Assembly (NCBI RefSeq): GCF_900188375.1
Contig: NZ_FZOO01000012.1
Span: 1 to 64,000, forward strand
Reading direction: 5' to 3'
DNA length: 64,000 bases
DNA from: Geodermatophilus pulveris
GTDB lineage: Bacteria; Actinomycetota; Actinomycetes; Mycobacteriales; Geodermatophilaceae
The notes under the pieces are model-generated. The model made no database searches and was not told the origin of the DNA. It was given only the letters and a program-made list of their open reading frames with translations. A program made the position numbers and the translations under genes. Position 1 is the first letter of the stretch. Each line of letters starts with the position of its first letter. Below are positions 26,282-34,061 of the stretch, in pieces.

Positions 26282-26830
26282 ATGACGGCATCCGGAAACG
26301 GCAGTGAACGTCCTCAGCAGGTCGTCGTCGTCGGTCCCGACGGGCGGCCCGTCGGGACGATGGCCGTGCCCGACGGCGGCGGCCCGGGCGGCGACGGCGG
26401 CGGCGGCGGGAACATCGGCGAGATGGTCGAGCAGCCGGCGAAGGTCATGCGGATCGGCACGATGATCAAACAGCTGCTGGAGGAGGTCCGCGCCGCGCCC
26501 CTGGACGACGCCAGCCGAAACCGGCTGCGCGACATCCACGCCTCCTCCATCCGTGAGCTGGAGCAGGGCCTGGCGCCGGACCTGCGCGAGGAGCTGGAGC
26601 GGATCACGCTGCCGTTCAGCGAGGGCGAGACGCCCTCGGACGCCGAGCTGCGGATCGCCCAGGCGCAGCTGGTCGGCTGGCTGGAGGGCGTCTTCCACGG
26701 CATCCAGACCGCCCTGTTCGCCCAGCAGATGGCTGCCCGCGCGCAGCTGGAGGAGATGCGCCGCCGCGCGCTGCCCGGCGGTCAGGTGCCCCAGCCGGAC
26801 CTGCGCCCCGGCGGCGGCCAGTACCTCTGA
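26282..26830 (+). CDS. bpa: bacterial proteasome activator Bpa
   Basis: Proteasome activator of 182 residues (DUF2587, Rv3780-like). A flexible Gly-rich N-terminus (about 30-45) precedes the helical ring-forming core (GEMVEQPAKVMRIGTMIKQL, LRDIHASSIRELEQGL, WLEGVFHGIQTALFAQQMAA), and the protein ends in GGGQYL, the HbYX-like C-terminus that docks into the 20S proteasome. It opens the gate without ATP for heat-damaged or disordered proteins. Proteasome genes are not in the window. A proteasome-bearing actinobacterium is implied. Confidence 0.93.
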   Translation: MTASGNGSERPQQVVVVGPDGRPVGTMAVPDGGGPGGDGGGGGNIGEMVEQPAKVMRIGTMIKQLLEEVRAAPLDDASRNRLRDIHASSIRELEQGLAPDLREELERITLPFSEGETPSDAELRIAQAQLVGWLEGVFHGIQTALFAQQMAARAQLEEMRRRALPGGQVPQPDLRPGGGQYL

Positions 26831-26910
26831 CCCACCTGCACCGGTGACGGCCGGCGACCGCCGCTCGCGTCGGTCGCCGCACCGGGGAGATCGACGAGGA
26901 GGGAGCGACG

Positions 26911-27105
26911 GTGAGCCCCCGCGACCGGGAGATCCGCGCGTCCGACGCCGACCGCGAGGACGCGGTGCGGCAGCTGCAGCGTGGGCTGTCCGACGGCCGG
27001 CTCACCGTCGACGAGTTCGACGACCGGGTGCGGGCGGCCTACGCCGCCCGCACCACCGGCGAGCTGGACGACCTCACCCGCGACCTGCCGCGGAGTCTCT
27101 GGTGA
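26911..27105 (+). CDS. DUF1707 small protein
   Basis: Protein of 64 residues that is essentially one DUF1707 domain: IRASDADREDAVRQLQRGLSDGRLTVDEFDDRVRAAY carries the usual D-x-D-R-E and GRL-x-x-x-EF-x-x-R positions. Members are usually N-terminal parts of membrane proteins or of SHOCT-like regulators; here it stands alone. GTG 26911 has GAGGAGGGAG before it. Its last 32 bases overlap the end of the convergent slipin gene. Confidence 0.8.
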   Translation: MSPRDREIRASDADREDAVRQLQRGLSDGRLTVDEFDDRVRAAYAARTTGELDDLTRDLPRSLW

Positions 27106-28000
27106 CCGGCCGGTCCGCGGCGGTCGCGCCGCCCTCCGGCTGACCGTTCCCGGCGACCGCCCGGGGTGCCTCGCCGGCCGCGGGCAGTGCGGACGGGACG
27201 TCGTCGGTCGCCGGGGCCGCCGCGGGCGCCTGCCGCGGCTGGGCGCCCGCCGCCTGCTCGAAGAAGCGGAGCAGCTCCACCGGGAAGGGCATCACCAGTG
27301 TGCTGTTCCTGTCCGAGGCGACCTCACCGACGGTCTGCAGCAGGCGCAGCTGCAGCGCACCCGGGGTGGCGCTCATCGCCTCGGCGGCCTGGGACAGCTT
27401 GGCCGACGCCTGCAGCTCGCCGTCCGCGGCGATGACCCGGGCGCGCCGGTCGCGTTCGGCCTCGGCCTGCCGCGACATCGACCGCCGCATGCTCTCGGGC
27501 AGCGAGATGTCCTTCACCTCGACGCGGTCGATCTTGATGCCCCAGTCCTCGGTGGGGGTGTCGATGACCGCACGGAGCTCGCTGTTGATCTGCTCCCGGT
27601 CCGACAGCAGGGTGTCCAGGTCGGCCCGGCCGATCACCGAGCGCAGCGAGGTCTGGGACACCTGGGACGTCGCCACCATGTAGTTCTCCACGTTGATCAC
27701 CGCCCGGACCGGGTCGACGACGCGGAAGTAGACGACCGCGTCGACGCCGATGGTCACGTTGTCCCGGGTGATCGTGCCCTGCGACGGCACGTCGAGGACG
27801 AGCGTCTGCACCGGCACCTTGGTCATCTGGTCGGCGAAGGGCACCAGCACCCGCAACCCGGGTTCCCTCACCTCCGGCAGCAGCCGGCCGAAGCGCAGCA
27901 CCACGCCGCGCTGGTACTGCTGCACCATCCGGATGCCGGTGCCCAGCAGGACCAGCGCGGTGATGCCGACGACGGCGAGGACGATCAGCAGGACGTCCAC
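27074..28000 (-). CDS. slipin/stomatin SPFH-domain membrane protein
   Basis: SPFH protein of 308 residues. One N-terminal membrane segment (LLIVLAVVGITALVLLGTGI) is followed by the SPFH domain (VVQQYQRGVVLRFGRL-like, RVLVPFADQMTKVPVQ, TRDNVTIGVDAVVYFRVVDP, EDWGIKIDRVEVKDISLPE) and an Ala/Pro-rich tail of about 60 residues that replaces the usual coiled-coil end. Slipins organise membrane microdomains. GTG 28000 is preceded by a perfect AAGGAGGTG. The C-terminal coding end overlaps the convergent DUF1707 gene. The upstream 28001-28334 holds no gene. Confidence 0.88.
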   Translation of the reverse strand: MDVLLIVLAVVGITALVLLGTGIRMVQQYQRGVVLRFGRLLPEVREPGLRVLVPFADQMTKVPVQTLVLDVPSQGTITRDNVTIGVDAVVYFRVVDPVRAVINVENYMVATSQVSQTSLRSVIGRADLDTLLSDREQINSELRAVIDTPTEDWGIKIDRVEVKDISLPESMRRSMSRQAEAERDRRARVIAADGELQASAKLSQAAEAMSATPGALQLRLLQTVGEVASDRNSTLVMPFPVELLRFFEQAAGAQPRQAPAAAPATDDVPSALPAAGEAPRAVAGNGQPEGGATAADRPVTRDSAAGRG

Positions 28001-28334
28001 GGACGCACCTCCTTGCCGGCTCGGTGGCCGAGGGGCGTTCCCCCGACACCTCGGGCGGCCGGCCTGTCCCCCTCCATGCTCCCGCAGGCCGGCCCTCACC
28101 GCCGTGACCTGGTCGTGACCGCCACCACCGTGGCCGTCGCGGTCCGGGCCGGCGGAGGGTCGGGCGGCCGGGTACCGGGAATGACGGACGGTCGCCCCGG
28201 CCACACGGCGCGTGCCTGGAGGTCACCTGACCCGGTGGATCCCCTGCCGGGGCCGTTTCCGGCAGCCCGGGGGTGCGCACCCGGGCCGGTCGACGGCCGG
28301 AGGTCCCGGCCGGCGAGCGACGTGTGGAGGCACC

Positions 28335-28613
28335 ATGACCAGCGGACAGACGAGCACCCCGCCGGTGGGACGCACCGGGAGTTCGAACGGACTGGCGGTC
28401 GCCGCCCTGGTGACCGGTGTCGCGGGCATCCTGTTCGCCCTGCTGGTCCCGATCGTGGGCGTGGTCCTCGGGGTGGTCGCCATCGGCCTCGCGGTCGCGG
28501 CCCGGCGCGGTGGCGTGCGCAGCGGTCAGGCCACCGCCGGCCTGGTGACCGGCGTCCTCGCGGTCGTCGTCGCCGTCGTCACCATGGTGGCGGCCTACGC
28601 CCTGCTCACCTGA
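28335..28613 (+). CDS. DUF4190 membrane protein
   Basis: Protein of 92 residues with a short polar N-terminus and two hydrophobic segments (AALVTGVAGILFALLVPIVG, GLVTGVLAVVVAVVTMVAAY) separated by a basic loop (ARRGGVRSGQATAG), the typical DUF4190 pattern. Function unknown, probably an inner-membrane accessory protein. ATG 28335 is preceded by GGAGG. A strong hairpin follows. Confidence 0.8.
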   Translation: MTSGQTSTPPVGRTGSSNGLAVAALVTGVAGILFALLVPIVGVVLGVVAIGLAVAARRGGVRSGQATAGLVTGVLAVVVAVVTMVAAYALLT

Positions 28614-28619
28614 GCGGGA

Positions 28620-28662
28620 GGTGCCCGACCCCCCCGGGCCGCGACCCGCGGGGTCGGGCACC
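28620..28662. terminator. hairpin, family B copy 2
   Basis: GGTGCCCGACCCC (28620-28632) and GGGGTCGGGCACC (28650-28662) make a perfect 13-bp stem seven bases after the DUF4190 stop. It shares its stem sequence with the hairpin at 21742-21779. It probably terminates DUF4190 transcription and separates it from the convergent dehydratase operon. Confidence 0.75.
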
Positions 28663-28756
28663 CGAGCGCGTGCCGGTCAGCCCCCGATGACGTCGCGGCC
28701 CTGCTCCCACAGGGTCCCGTGTGCCGCGCAGCGCGGGGCAGTGACCTCCGTGCCGC

Positions 28757-29092
28757 TCAGCCGAGCGGCAGGTGCTTGACCACCCGGGCGGCGACCCGGC
28801 CGATCCGGCGCCACTCCGGCGGCGGCGCACCGGCCGGGGCCGTGGTCACCGGCCGGTCGCCCGGCAGGGTGCGGTGGTGCACGGCCGCGGCACCGGCGGC
28901 GTCCAGGCCGATGCCCACGCCCAGCGGGGAGTCCGCGGCGGCCGCCGCGGCCAGGGCCGGGGCGTCGGGGGCAGGGGCCCCGGCCGGCCCGGGGACGTCG
29001 ACGACGTCGGTGGGCACCCCCTCCTCCTCCACCCCGGCGCGGACCTGGCGCAGCGCCGGCGCCGGGGCTGCCGGGTGCCGGTGGACCAACAC
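28757..29092 (-). CDS. ddrB: diol dehydratase reactivase, small subunit
   Basis: Product of about 111 residues, the length of DdrB/PduH. It contains RAGVEEEGVPTDVVDV, SPLGVGIGLDAAGAAAVHHR and RVAARVVKHLPLG, matching the EEEG, SPL-GIG and ARLVK-x-P positions of the family. With the large subunit it exchanges damaged cobalamin in diol dehydratase. The GTG at 29092 lies 23 bases after the large-subunit stop; no strong ribosome site is visible, and a non-ATG/GTG start further upstream in the same frame is possible. Last gene of the dehydratase operon. Confidence 0.85.
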   Translation of the reverse strand: MLVHRHPAAPAPALRQVRAGVEEEGVPTDVVDVPGPAGAPAPDAPALAAAAAADSPLGVGIGLDAAGAAAVHHRTLPGDRPVTTAPAGAPPPEWRRIGRVAARVVKHLPLG

Positions 29093-29115
29093 GGCCGGCC
29101 GTGGCCCGGGGTCCC

Positions 29116-31002
29116 TCAGCCGGTCGGGCACTCGACCGGGCGGGCGGCGTGCGCGCGGACCAGGCCCGCGGCGACCGCGGTCCGCGGCCCCTCGGTGCCC
29201 AGCACGTTGCCCGTCCCGCAGACCACCCCGTAGGGGGCGAGGGCGTCGGCGACCAGGTCGGGGATCTCGAAGTCCAGGGCCGACCCGCCCAGCAGGACGA
29301 CGAAGTCCAGCGCCCGCAGGTTGCCCCCGGGCGCCACCTGGCGCAGCGCCCGCAGCGCGTTGACCACGAACACCCGCCGCTTGGCCTCCCGGCGCACCCG
29401 CCGCACGTGGTCCAGGCCGTGGCGGGTGGGCACCGGGGCCGGGCCCTCGGGGGTCAGCACCACGACCCGGGCGAAGACGTGCGGCGGCAGGGGCTGGTCG
29501 ACGAACTGCACGGTGCCGTCCTCGTGGCGCAGGTGGAAGAAGCTCTCCACCTTGGCCAGCGGGAAGCGCTTGACCTCCTCGGCGACCTCGCGGTCGTCCA
29601 GGGCCAGCTCGGAGTCCACCAGCTTGGTGACCAGCTCCCCGGCGCCGGCCACGTGCACCGCCGTGCACTCGCCGTCGCGGGTCAGCAGGGCGGCGTCGGT
29701 CGAGCCGCCGCCGAGGTCCAGGACGGCGACCGGCCGGTCGACGCCGGGGGTGGTGAGCGCGCCGCCCACGGCCATCTCCCCCTCGACGCCGCCGATCCGC
29801 GCCGCCGCGCCGAGTTGCTCGGAGACCCGGTCGGCGACCAGCTGCATGCGGCTGCGGCTGGTGCGCACCATCGCGGCGAGTGCGACGGCGTTCTCCAGCG
29901 CCACCTCGCCGGCCAGCCCGCCGCGCACCTCGGCCGGGACGAACGTGTCGACGGCCAGCACGTCCCGGATGGCGATCTCCGCCACCGGCACCGCCGGCTG
30001 GCCGGCGACGTCCATGACGTCGGCCATCGTGTCGCGGACCTGGGCGAGCATCCCGCCGACGTGCGTGCCGGGCTCGCCGTCGGCGTCGTCGAGGGGCTGC
30101 ACCCGGGCGACGGTGTCCATGATCGCCTCCGCGCCGGCGTCGACGTCCACCCGCAGCGTCTTGCCCGCGCCCCGGAGCACCAGCTCCCCCACCGGGATGC
30201 GCCGGTCGGTGACGTCCCCGGAGGGGGTGCGCACGACGACCGCCGACCGGTTGCCGGTCAGCGCCCGCGCCACCGGGGACACCTGCCGGGTCTGCGCGGG
30301 GTCCAGGCCGAACACGGTGGCCAGGCCGTAGGAGTTCGACAGCGTCCGGATGGTCCGCCCGGGCGGGGCCACCTCGACGGCGGCCAGCATGCCCAGCGGC
30401 ACGCGCTCGACGGCCGCCACCTCGTCGACGACCGGGATCGGCCGGTGCAGCCGGTTGGTCACCAGCACCGCGTCGTCACCGGCGAGGACGGCGGCCACGA
30501 CGTCCACGCCGGCCGCGACGGCGGCGTTCACCGCGGCCGCGACGTCGTCGAAGTCCGCGCCGGCGGGGACGACGCACACCACCGGGGTGCCCGGCGGCTG
30601 CCCGGGCAGCTCGGCCATCGCGACGGTGGTGCCGACGCCGAGGCCCTCGCCGCCGGGGGTCGCCGGGTTGTGCCCGATCATCGTGGACTCGGTGATGATC
30701 GTCTCGGTGATCGTCTCCATGGCGAGCCCGCTGATCACCGGGGTGGCCTCGTTGAGCAGCACGGCGTCCACGTCGGCGGCGCCCAGCCCGGCGCGCGCCA
30801 GGGCCCCGCGGATCGCGGCCAGCGCGCCGGCGGTGTTGTCCGGGGTGCCCTTGACGCCCGTCGTGCGGGTCAGGTCGGTCGCCAGGTAGGAGATCGACCC
30901 GTCGGGGGCGACGGCGGCCAGGCACGCCTCGGTCGTGGAGTTGCCGATGTCGACGCCGACGACCAGCCGGCCCTGCGGCGGGCCGCCCTCGCGCGCGCCC
31001 AC
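29116..31002 (-). CDS. ddrA: diol dehydratase reactivase, large subunit
   Basis: ATPase of 628 residues with an actin/Hsp70-like fold: VVGVDIGNSTTEACLA, AVLDLGGGSTDAAL and the C-terminal VVLLGGSALDFEIPD are the phosphate and nucleotide-binding segments, and the swiveling domain (about residues 100-270) is present. Together with DdrB it reactivates diol dehydratase by ATP-driven release of inactive cobalamin. GTG 31002 starts one base after the medium-subunit stop, so the operon is translationally tight. Confidence 0.92.
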   Translation of the reverse strand: MGAREGGPPQGRLVVGVDIGNSTTEACLAAVAPDGSISYLATDLTRTTGVKGTPDNTAGALAAIRGALARAGLGAADVDAVLLNEATPVISGLAMETITETIITESTMIGHNPATPGGEGLGVGTTVAMAELPGQPPGTPVVCVVPAGADFDDVAAAVNAAVAAGVDVVAAVLAGDDAVLVTNRLHRPIPVVDEVAAVERVPLGMLAAVEVAPPGRTIRTLSNSYGLATVFGLDPAQTRQVSPVARALTGNRSAVVVRTPSGDVTDRRIPVGELVLRGAGKTLRVDVDAGAEAIMDTVARVQPLDDADGEPGTHVGGMLAQVRDTMADVMDVAGQPAVPVAEIAIRDVLAVDTFVPAEVRGGLAGEVALENAVALAAMVRTSRSRMQLVADRVSEQLGAAARIGGVEGEMAVGGALTTPGVDRPVAVLDLGGGSTDAALLTRDGECTAVHVAGAGELVTKLVDSELALDDREVAEEVKRFPLAKVESFFHLRHEDGTVQFVDQPLPPHVFARVVVLTPEGPAPVPTRHGLDHVRRVRREAKRRVFVVNALRALRQVAPGGNLRALDFVVLLGGSALDFEIPDLVADALAPYGVVCGTGNVLGTEGPRTAVAAGLVRAHAARPVECPTG

Positions 31003-31003
31003 C

Positions 31004-31597
31004 TCAGCCGGCGGTGCCCGGGCCGAAGACGGCCTCGACCTCCACCGGGCCGCGGCCCGGCTCGATGCAGTCGAACTCCTTGAGGTGCAGCAGCGCCGCC
31101 TTCGCCTGCCAGCGGGGCCGGGCCATCTGGTCGTTGCGGGTGGGCACCGGCTGGGGGTGCTCGCCCTTGGCGTACTGCGCGGCGTTCGAGCCGATCATCC
31201 GGAACACCGGGGCGTCGAGCAGCGGGGACTGCGGGAAGAGCTCCAGGTTGCTCAGCCGCGGCAGGTCCTTCTGGTGGATCATCGTCGTGCCGCGGGAGAG
31301 GATGCCCACCGAGATCCCCGACCCGGACATCCGGGCGGCGGTGTGCGCGATCGCCGCCAGGTCCGCGGTCTCGAGCACCCGCACCAGCCGGGCCGTCACG
31401 CCCTGCTCCTCGATGCCGGCCATCAACTGGCGGAGCACCTCGGCGTGCGGGACGTCGACGATCGTCTTGGTGAAGTGCCCCGCGAACGCCGGGGACAGCG
31501 CGATGACGACCTCGTCGGGTCGGGTGCCGCGCCGCGCGGGACCCACCTCCCGGAGGCTCACCGTGCGGTCCGGCGCGGTCGCCGTCGGAGTGCTCAT
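31004..31597 (-). CDS. pduD: diol dehydratase, medium subunit
   Basis: Beta subunit of 197 residues. FAGHFTKTIVDVPHAEVLRQ, EEQGVTARLVRVLETADLA, GISVGILSRGTTMIHQKDLP and AQYAKGEHPQPVPTRNDQMA follow PduD/DhaC and include the region that contacts adenosylcobalamin. The N-terminal microcompartment-targeting extension of canonical PduD is short or absent here (about 25 polar residues), in line with no shell genes in the window. ATG 31597 follows the large-subunit stop by three bases. Confidence 0.92.
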   Translation of the reverse strand: MSTPTATAPDRTVSLREVGPARRGTRPDEVVIALSPAFAGHFTKTIVDVPHAEVLRQLMAGIEEQGVTARLVRVLETADLAAIAHTAARMSGSGISVGILSRGTTMIHQKDLPRLSNLELFPQSPLLDAPVFRMIGSNAAQYAKGEHPQPVPTRNDQMARPRWQAKAALLHLKEFDCIEPGRGPVEVEAVFGPGTAG

Positions 31598-31600
31598 GGG

Positions 31601-33295
31601 TCAGCCCACCTCGGTCTCGGGGTTGCTCGCCGAGGTGACGTGGCGCAGCTTCTTGAGCTGCTCCCAGCGCTCGCCGGACAGCCGGTAGCCGGTGCCGGGG
31701 CCGGCGTAGTCGTTCGGGTCGTTGATCGCCGAGAGCGGGGTGAAGTCCGCGGTCAGGACGGCGGAGGTCTGCAGCAGGTCACCGGAGACCCGCTGGCGCA
31801 GGACGGTGAGCAGGTTCTCCGCGACGTCGTGGAAGCCGGCCGACTCCAGGGCCTTGACCAGGTCCAGGCCGGTGACCTCCCGGTCCATCACCGACTGCGC
31901 GGCCTTGAGGTCGGCGAGCACGTCGCGCAGCGGGTAGTCGTTCGAGGAGTTGGCGTAGGTGGCCGCCTCGACCTCGTCGTCGGTGATCGACGGCAGGTCG
32001 AGGTGGGCGAACACCGCCTGCAGCGCGCGGGCCGCCTTGTTGCGGGCGGCCAGGATCTCGTCCTCGCGGACGTGCCGCAGCCCCCCGTCGACCTGGAAGT
32101 CCCGTTGGATGGTGTTCCAGTCGTCGAAGTCGTCGGTGTCGAAGTTGGACCCGGCGAACATGTTGTCGGCGTTGGGCACCGAGGAGTACCCCGAGCACAC
32201 GAAGTCGGTGCCCGGGAGCATCTGGGGCATCGCCCGCGCCGTCCGGCGCATCGCGGAGTGCGAGAAGGACTGGTCGTTCCCCGACGCGCACTCCAGGTCC
32301 ACCATGCTGGCCACCAGGTTCTCCGCGGCCACCGCCCGCAGGCCGCCGGGCACCGCCCCGGGCACGCCGATGCAGCTGATCGAGCCGTTCTGCAGACCCT
32401 GCACCCCGGCCCCCTTGGCCATCAGGATGCAGCGGATCTCCAGGTACAGCATCGACTTGCCCTCGGCGTTGCCCATCTGCACCTCCGACCCGGTGCCGGA
32501 CGTGAAGCGCATCTTGATCCCGCGCGAGGCGTAGGCCGCGGCCAGGAACGACTTGGACCAGGGGGTGTCGTCGCCGTCGATGAAGACCGACTCGGTGCCG
32601 TAGATGGAGATCGTCTCCGCGTAGGCGGTGATCCCGCGCATGCCCAGTTCGAGCTCGGTGGCCTCCTCCAGGGCGCACTGGGTGAGCACGCCGCCGCGTC
32701 CCACCTGGCCGCCGACCTGCAGCGCGATGGCCACCAGCGGCGCGTAGCGCACCACGCCCAGGGTCGTCTCCAGCTCGGCGAACCCGCGCAGCGCCCCCTC
32801 GGCGGCGTCGGCGGCGACCTGGATGGGGTTGTCCCGGGCGCTGGTCGAGTGCCCCTGGTTGGCCGGGGTGCGCCGGGCGCGCATCTTCTGCATCCCCTGC
32901 ATGATCTCCACGACGTTCATCAGCTTGACGACGTCGAGGATCTTGGCCGGGGTGAGGCCGCGGCTGACCGCGAGGACGTCGCCCCGGGAGACGCCCGGGT
33001 CGATGAGCATCCGGGCGATCTCCGCCGAGGGGATGGCCACGGACGCCTCGGCCGATGCCACGTCGATCGCGTGGTCGGCGATGAAGGTGTCCATGAAGTC
33101 GAAGTCCGCGCGCTCGGTGCCGTCGAGTTCGACGACCCGGCCGTCCTGCACCCGGATGCTCGGTGCCGGGTCGAAGTCGCTCTCCATGGCGACCAGGCCC
33201 TTCTCGGGCCACTCCTCCACGAACCCGTCGAGGTTGACCGGGCGGCTCTCCAGGATCTCGGTGCGCAGTGACTGGCGCGGTCGGGTGCTGGTCAT
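31601..33295 (-). CDS. pduC: diol/glycerol dehydratase, large subunit
   Basis: Catalytic alpha subunit of 564 residues, normal length. The TIM barrel carries the conserved segments FMDTFIADHAIDVASAEAS, RRTPANQGHSTSARDNP, VFIDGDDTPWSKSFLAAAYA, IKMRFTSGTGSEVQMG and CASGNDQSFSHSAMRRTARA. It converts 1,2-propanediol or glycerol to propionaldehyde or 3-hydroxypropionaldehyde using adenosylcobalamin and K+. Substrate preference cannot be read from the sequence. ATG 33295 overlaps the stop of the small-subunit gene (ATGA), so this operon runs small, large, medium, not the usual large, medium, small. Confidence 0.95.
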   Translation of the reverse strand: MTSTRPRQSLRTEILESRPVNLDGFVEEWPEKGLVAMESDFDPAPSIRVQDGRVVELDGTERADFDFMDTFIADHAIDVASAEASVAIPSAEIARMLIDPGVSRGDVLAVSRGLTPAKILDVVKLMNVVEIMQGMQKMRARRTPANQGHSTSARDNPIQVAADAAEGALRGFAELETTLGVVRYAPLVAIALQVGGQVGRGGVLTQCALEEATELELGMRGITAYAETISIYGTESVFIDGDDTPWSKSFLAAAYASRGIKMRFTSGTGSEVQMGNAEGKSMLYLEIRCILMAKGAGVQGLQNGSISCIGVPGAVPGGLRAVAAENLVASMVDLECASGNDQSFSHSAMRRTARAMPQMLPGTDFVCSGYSSVPNADNMFAGSNFDTDDFDDWNTIQRDFQVDGGLRHVREDEILAARNKAARALQAVFAHLDLPSITDDEVEAATYANSSNDYPLRDVLADLKAAQSVMDREVTGLDLVKALESAGFHDVAENLLTVLRQRVSGDLLQTSAVLTADFTPLSAINDPNDYAGPGTGYRLSGERWEQLKKLRHVTSASNPETEVG

Positions 33296-33840
33296 GCCGG
33301 CTGCCCCTCCTCCCGATCGGCCCGGGCGGCGGCGGCGGTGGCCGCCGTCGTGACCGGGGTGGCGGCGGGGCTCCCGGCGGGAGCCCCGGCGTCGGCATCG
33401 CCGCCGGCCTCGGGCCGGGCCAGCAGCCCCCGGCGCGCGTAGACCTCGGCGGCCTCGCGGACCAGCGCCGCGCACACCGGCGCGGTGTAGGTGCCCTCCA
33501 GCCGCTCGGCCAGCGCGGCCAACTGCTCGGCCGTGGAGGCCCGCGGCCGCAGGGCGTTGTACATGGCCAGCACCTCCTGGTCGGGGATGGCGGTCATCTC
33601 CGCGGCCCGGCGGAAGTTGGCCGCGAGCTGCGGGCGGCCGCTGGCCTCGGCCAGCTGCGCCTGCAGCTGCAGCGTCTCCGGGGCGATGCGCAGATCCGCC
33701 GGGGACAGGTCGCCGGAGACCACCGAGTCCATGGTCAGGGCGGTGATCGGCTTGCCGGTGGGGGTGCGCAGCAGCTCGGGCCGGTTGATCGAGAGGGGGT
33801 AGTCGGCCGCGTTCAGCGTGGGAGGGGAAGCGCTCGTCAC
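33292..33840 (-). CDS. pduE: diol dehydratase, small subunit
   Basis: Gamma subunit of 182 residues. DYPLSINRPELLRT, LRIAPETLQLQAQLAEASGR, NFRRAAEMTAIPDQEVLAMY, NALRPRASTAEQLAALAERL and AALVREAAEVYARRGLL match PduE. A Pro/Ala/Thr-rich tail of about 40 residues is extra. GTG 33840 is the first gene of the operon, with GAGGAG upstream. Its stop overlaps the large-subunit start by four bases. Confidence 0.92.
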   Translation of the reverse strand: MTSASPPTLNAADYPLSINRPELLRTPTGKPITALTMDSVVSGDLSPADLRIAPETLQLQAQLAEASGRPQLAANFRRAAEMTAIPDQEVLAMYNALRPRASTAEQLAALAERLEGTYTAPVCAALVREAAEVYARRGLLARPEAGGDADAGAPAGSPAATPVTTAATAAAARADREEGQPA

Positions 33841-33864
33841 GGGCTCGCTCCTCGGGAGTCGCGT

Positions 33865-33912
33865 CGTCGGGCACAGCAGGCGACGGGCACAGCAGGCGTC
33901 GGGCACAGCACC
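33865..33912. repeat. three 16-bp tandem repeats in the dehydratase promoter region
   Basis: Three consecutive copies of CGTCGGGCACAGCAGG (33865-33880, 33881-33896 with CGACGG, 33897-33912 ending in CC) lie between the divergent small-subunit and regulator genes. Sixteen base pairs is about one and a half helical turns. They are candidate binding sites for the divergent regulator. Confidence 0.75.
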
Positions 33913-33936
33913 GTCGCGGCCACTGTGGCACGCGAC
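33913..33936. promoter_or_regulatory. inverted repeat beside the tandem repeats
   Basis: GTCGCG-GCCAC-T-GTGGC-A-CGCGAC forms a near-perfect palindrome (one bulged base) directly after the third 16-bp repeat, still upstream of both divergent genes. It is a plausible second operator or promoter element. Confidence 0.55.
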
Positions 33937-34061
33937 ACGTTGCACGGACGTTGCCTCGGCGGGGCCGGCCGGTGGGCGCCCTTGCTGGCCCGCACGGGGA
34001 TGGGCGATGATCCGCGGCGGGCGGGCGCGGACCCGCCCCGCGCGCGTTCCCCGGGGGTCCC

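Noticed and set aside
28001-28334. Gene between slipin and DUF4190
   Set aside because: Open frames are shadows of low-complexity GC sequence with no ribosome site.
33841-34061. Cobalamin riboswitch before the diol dehydratase operon
   Set aside because: No B12-box-like sequence is seen; the region is short and filled by tandem repeats and a palindrome.
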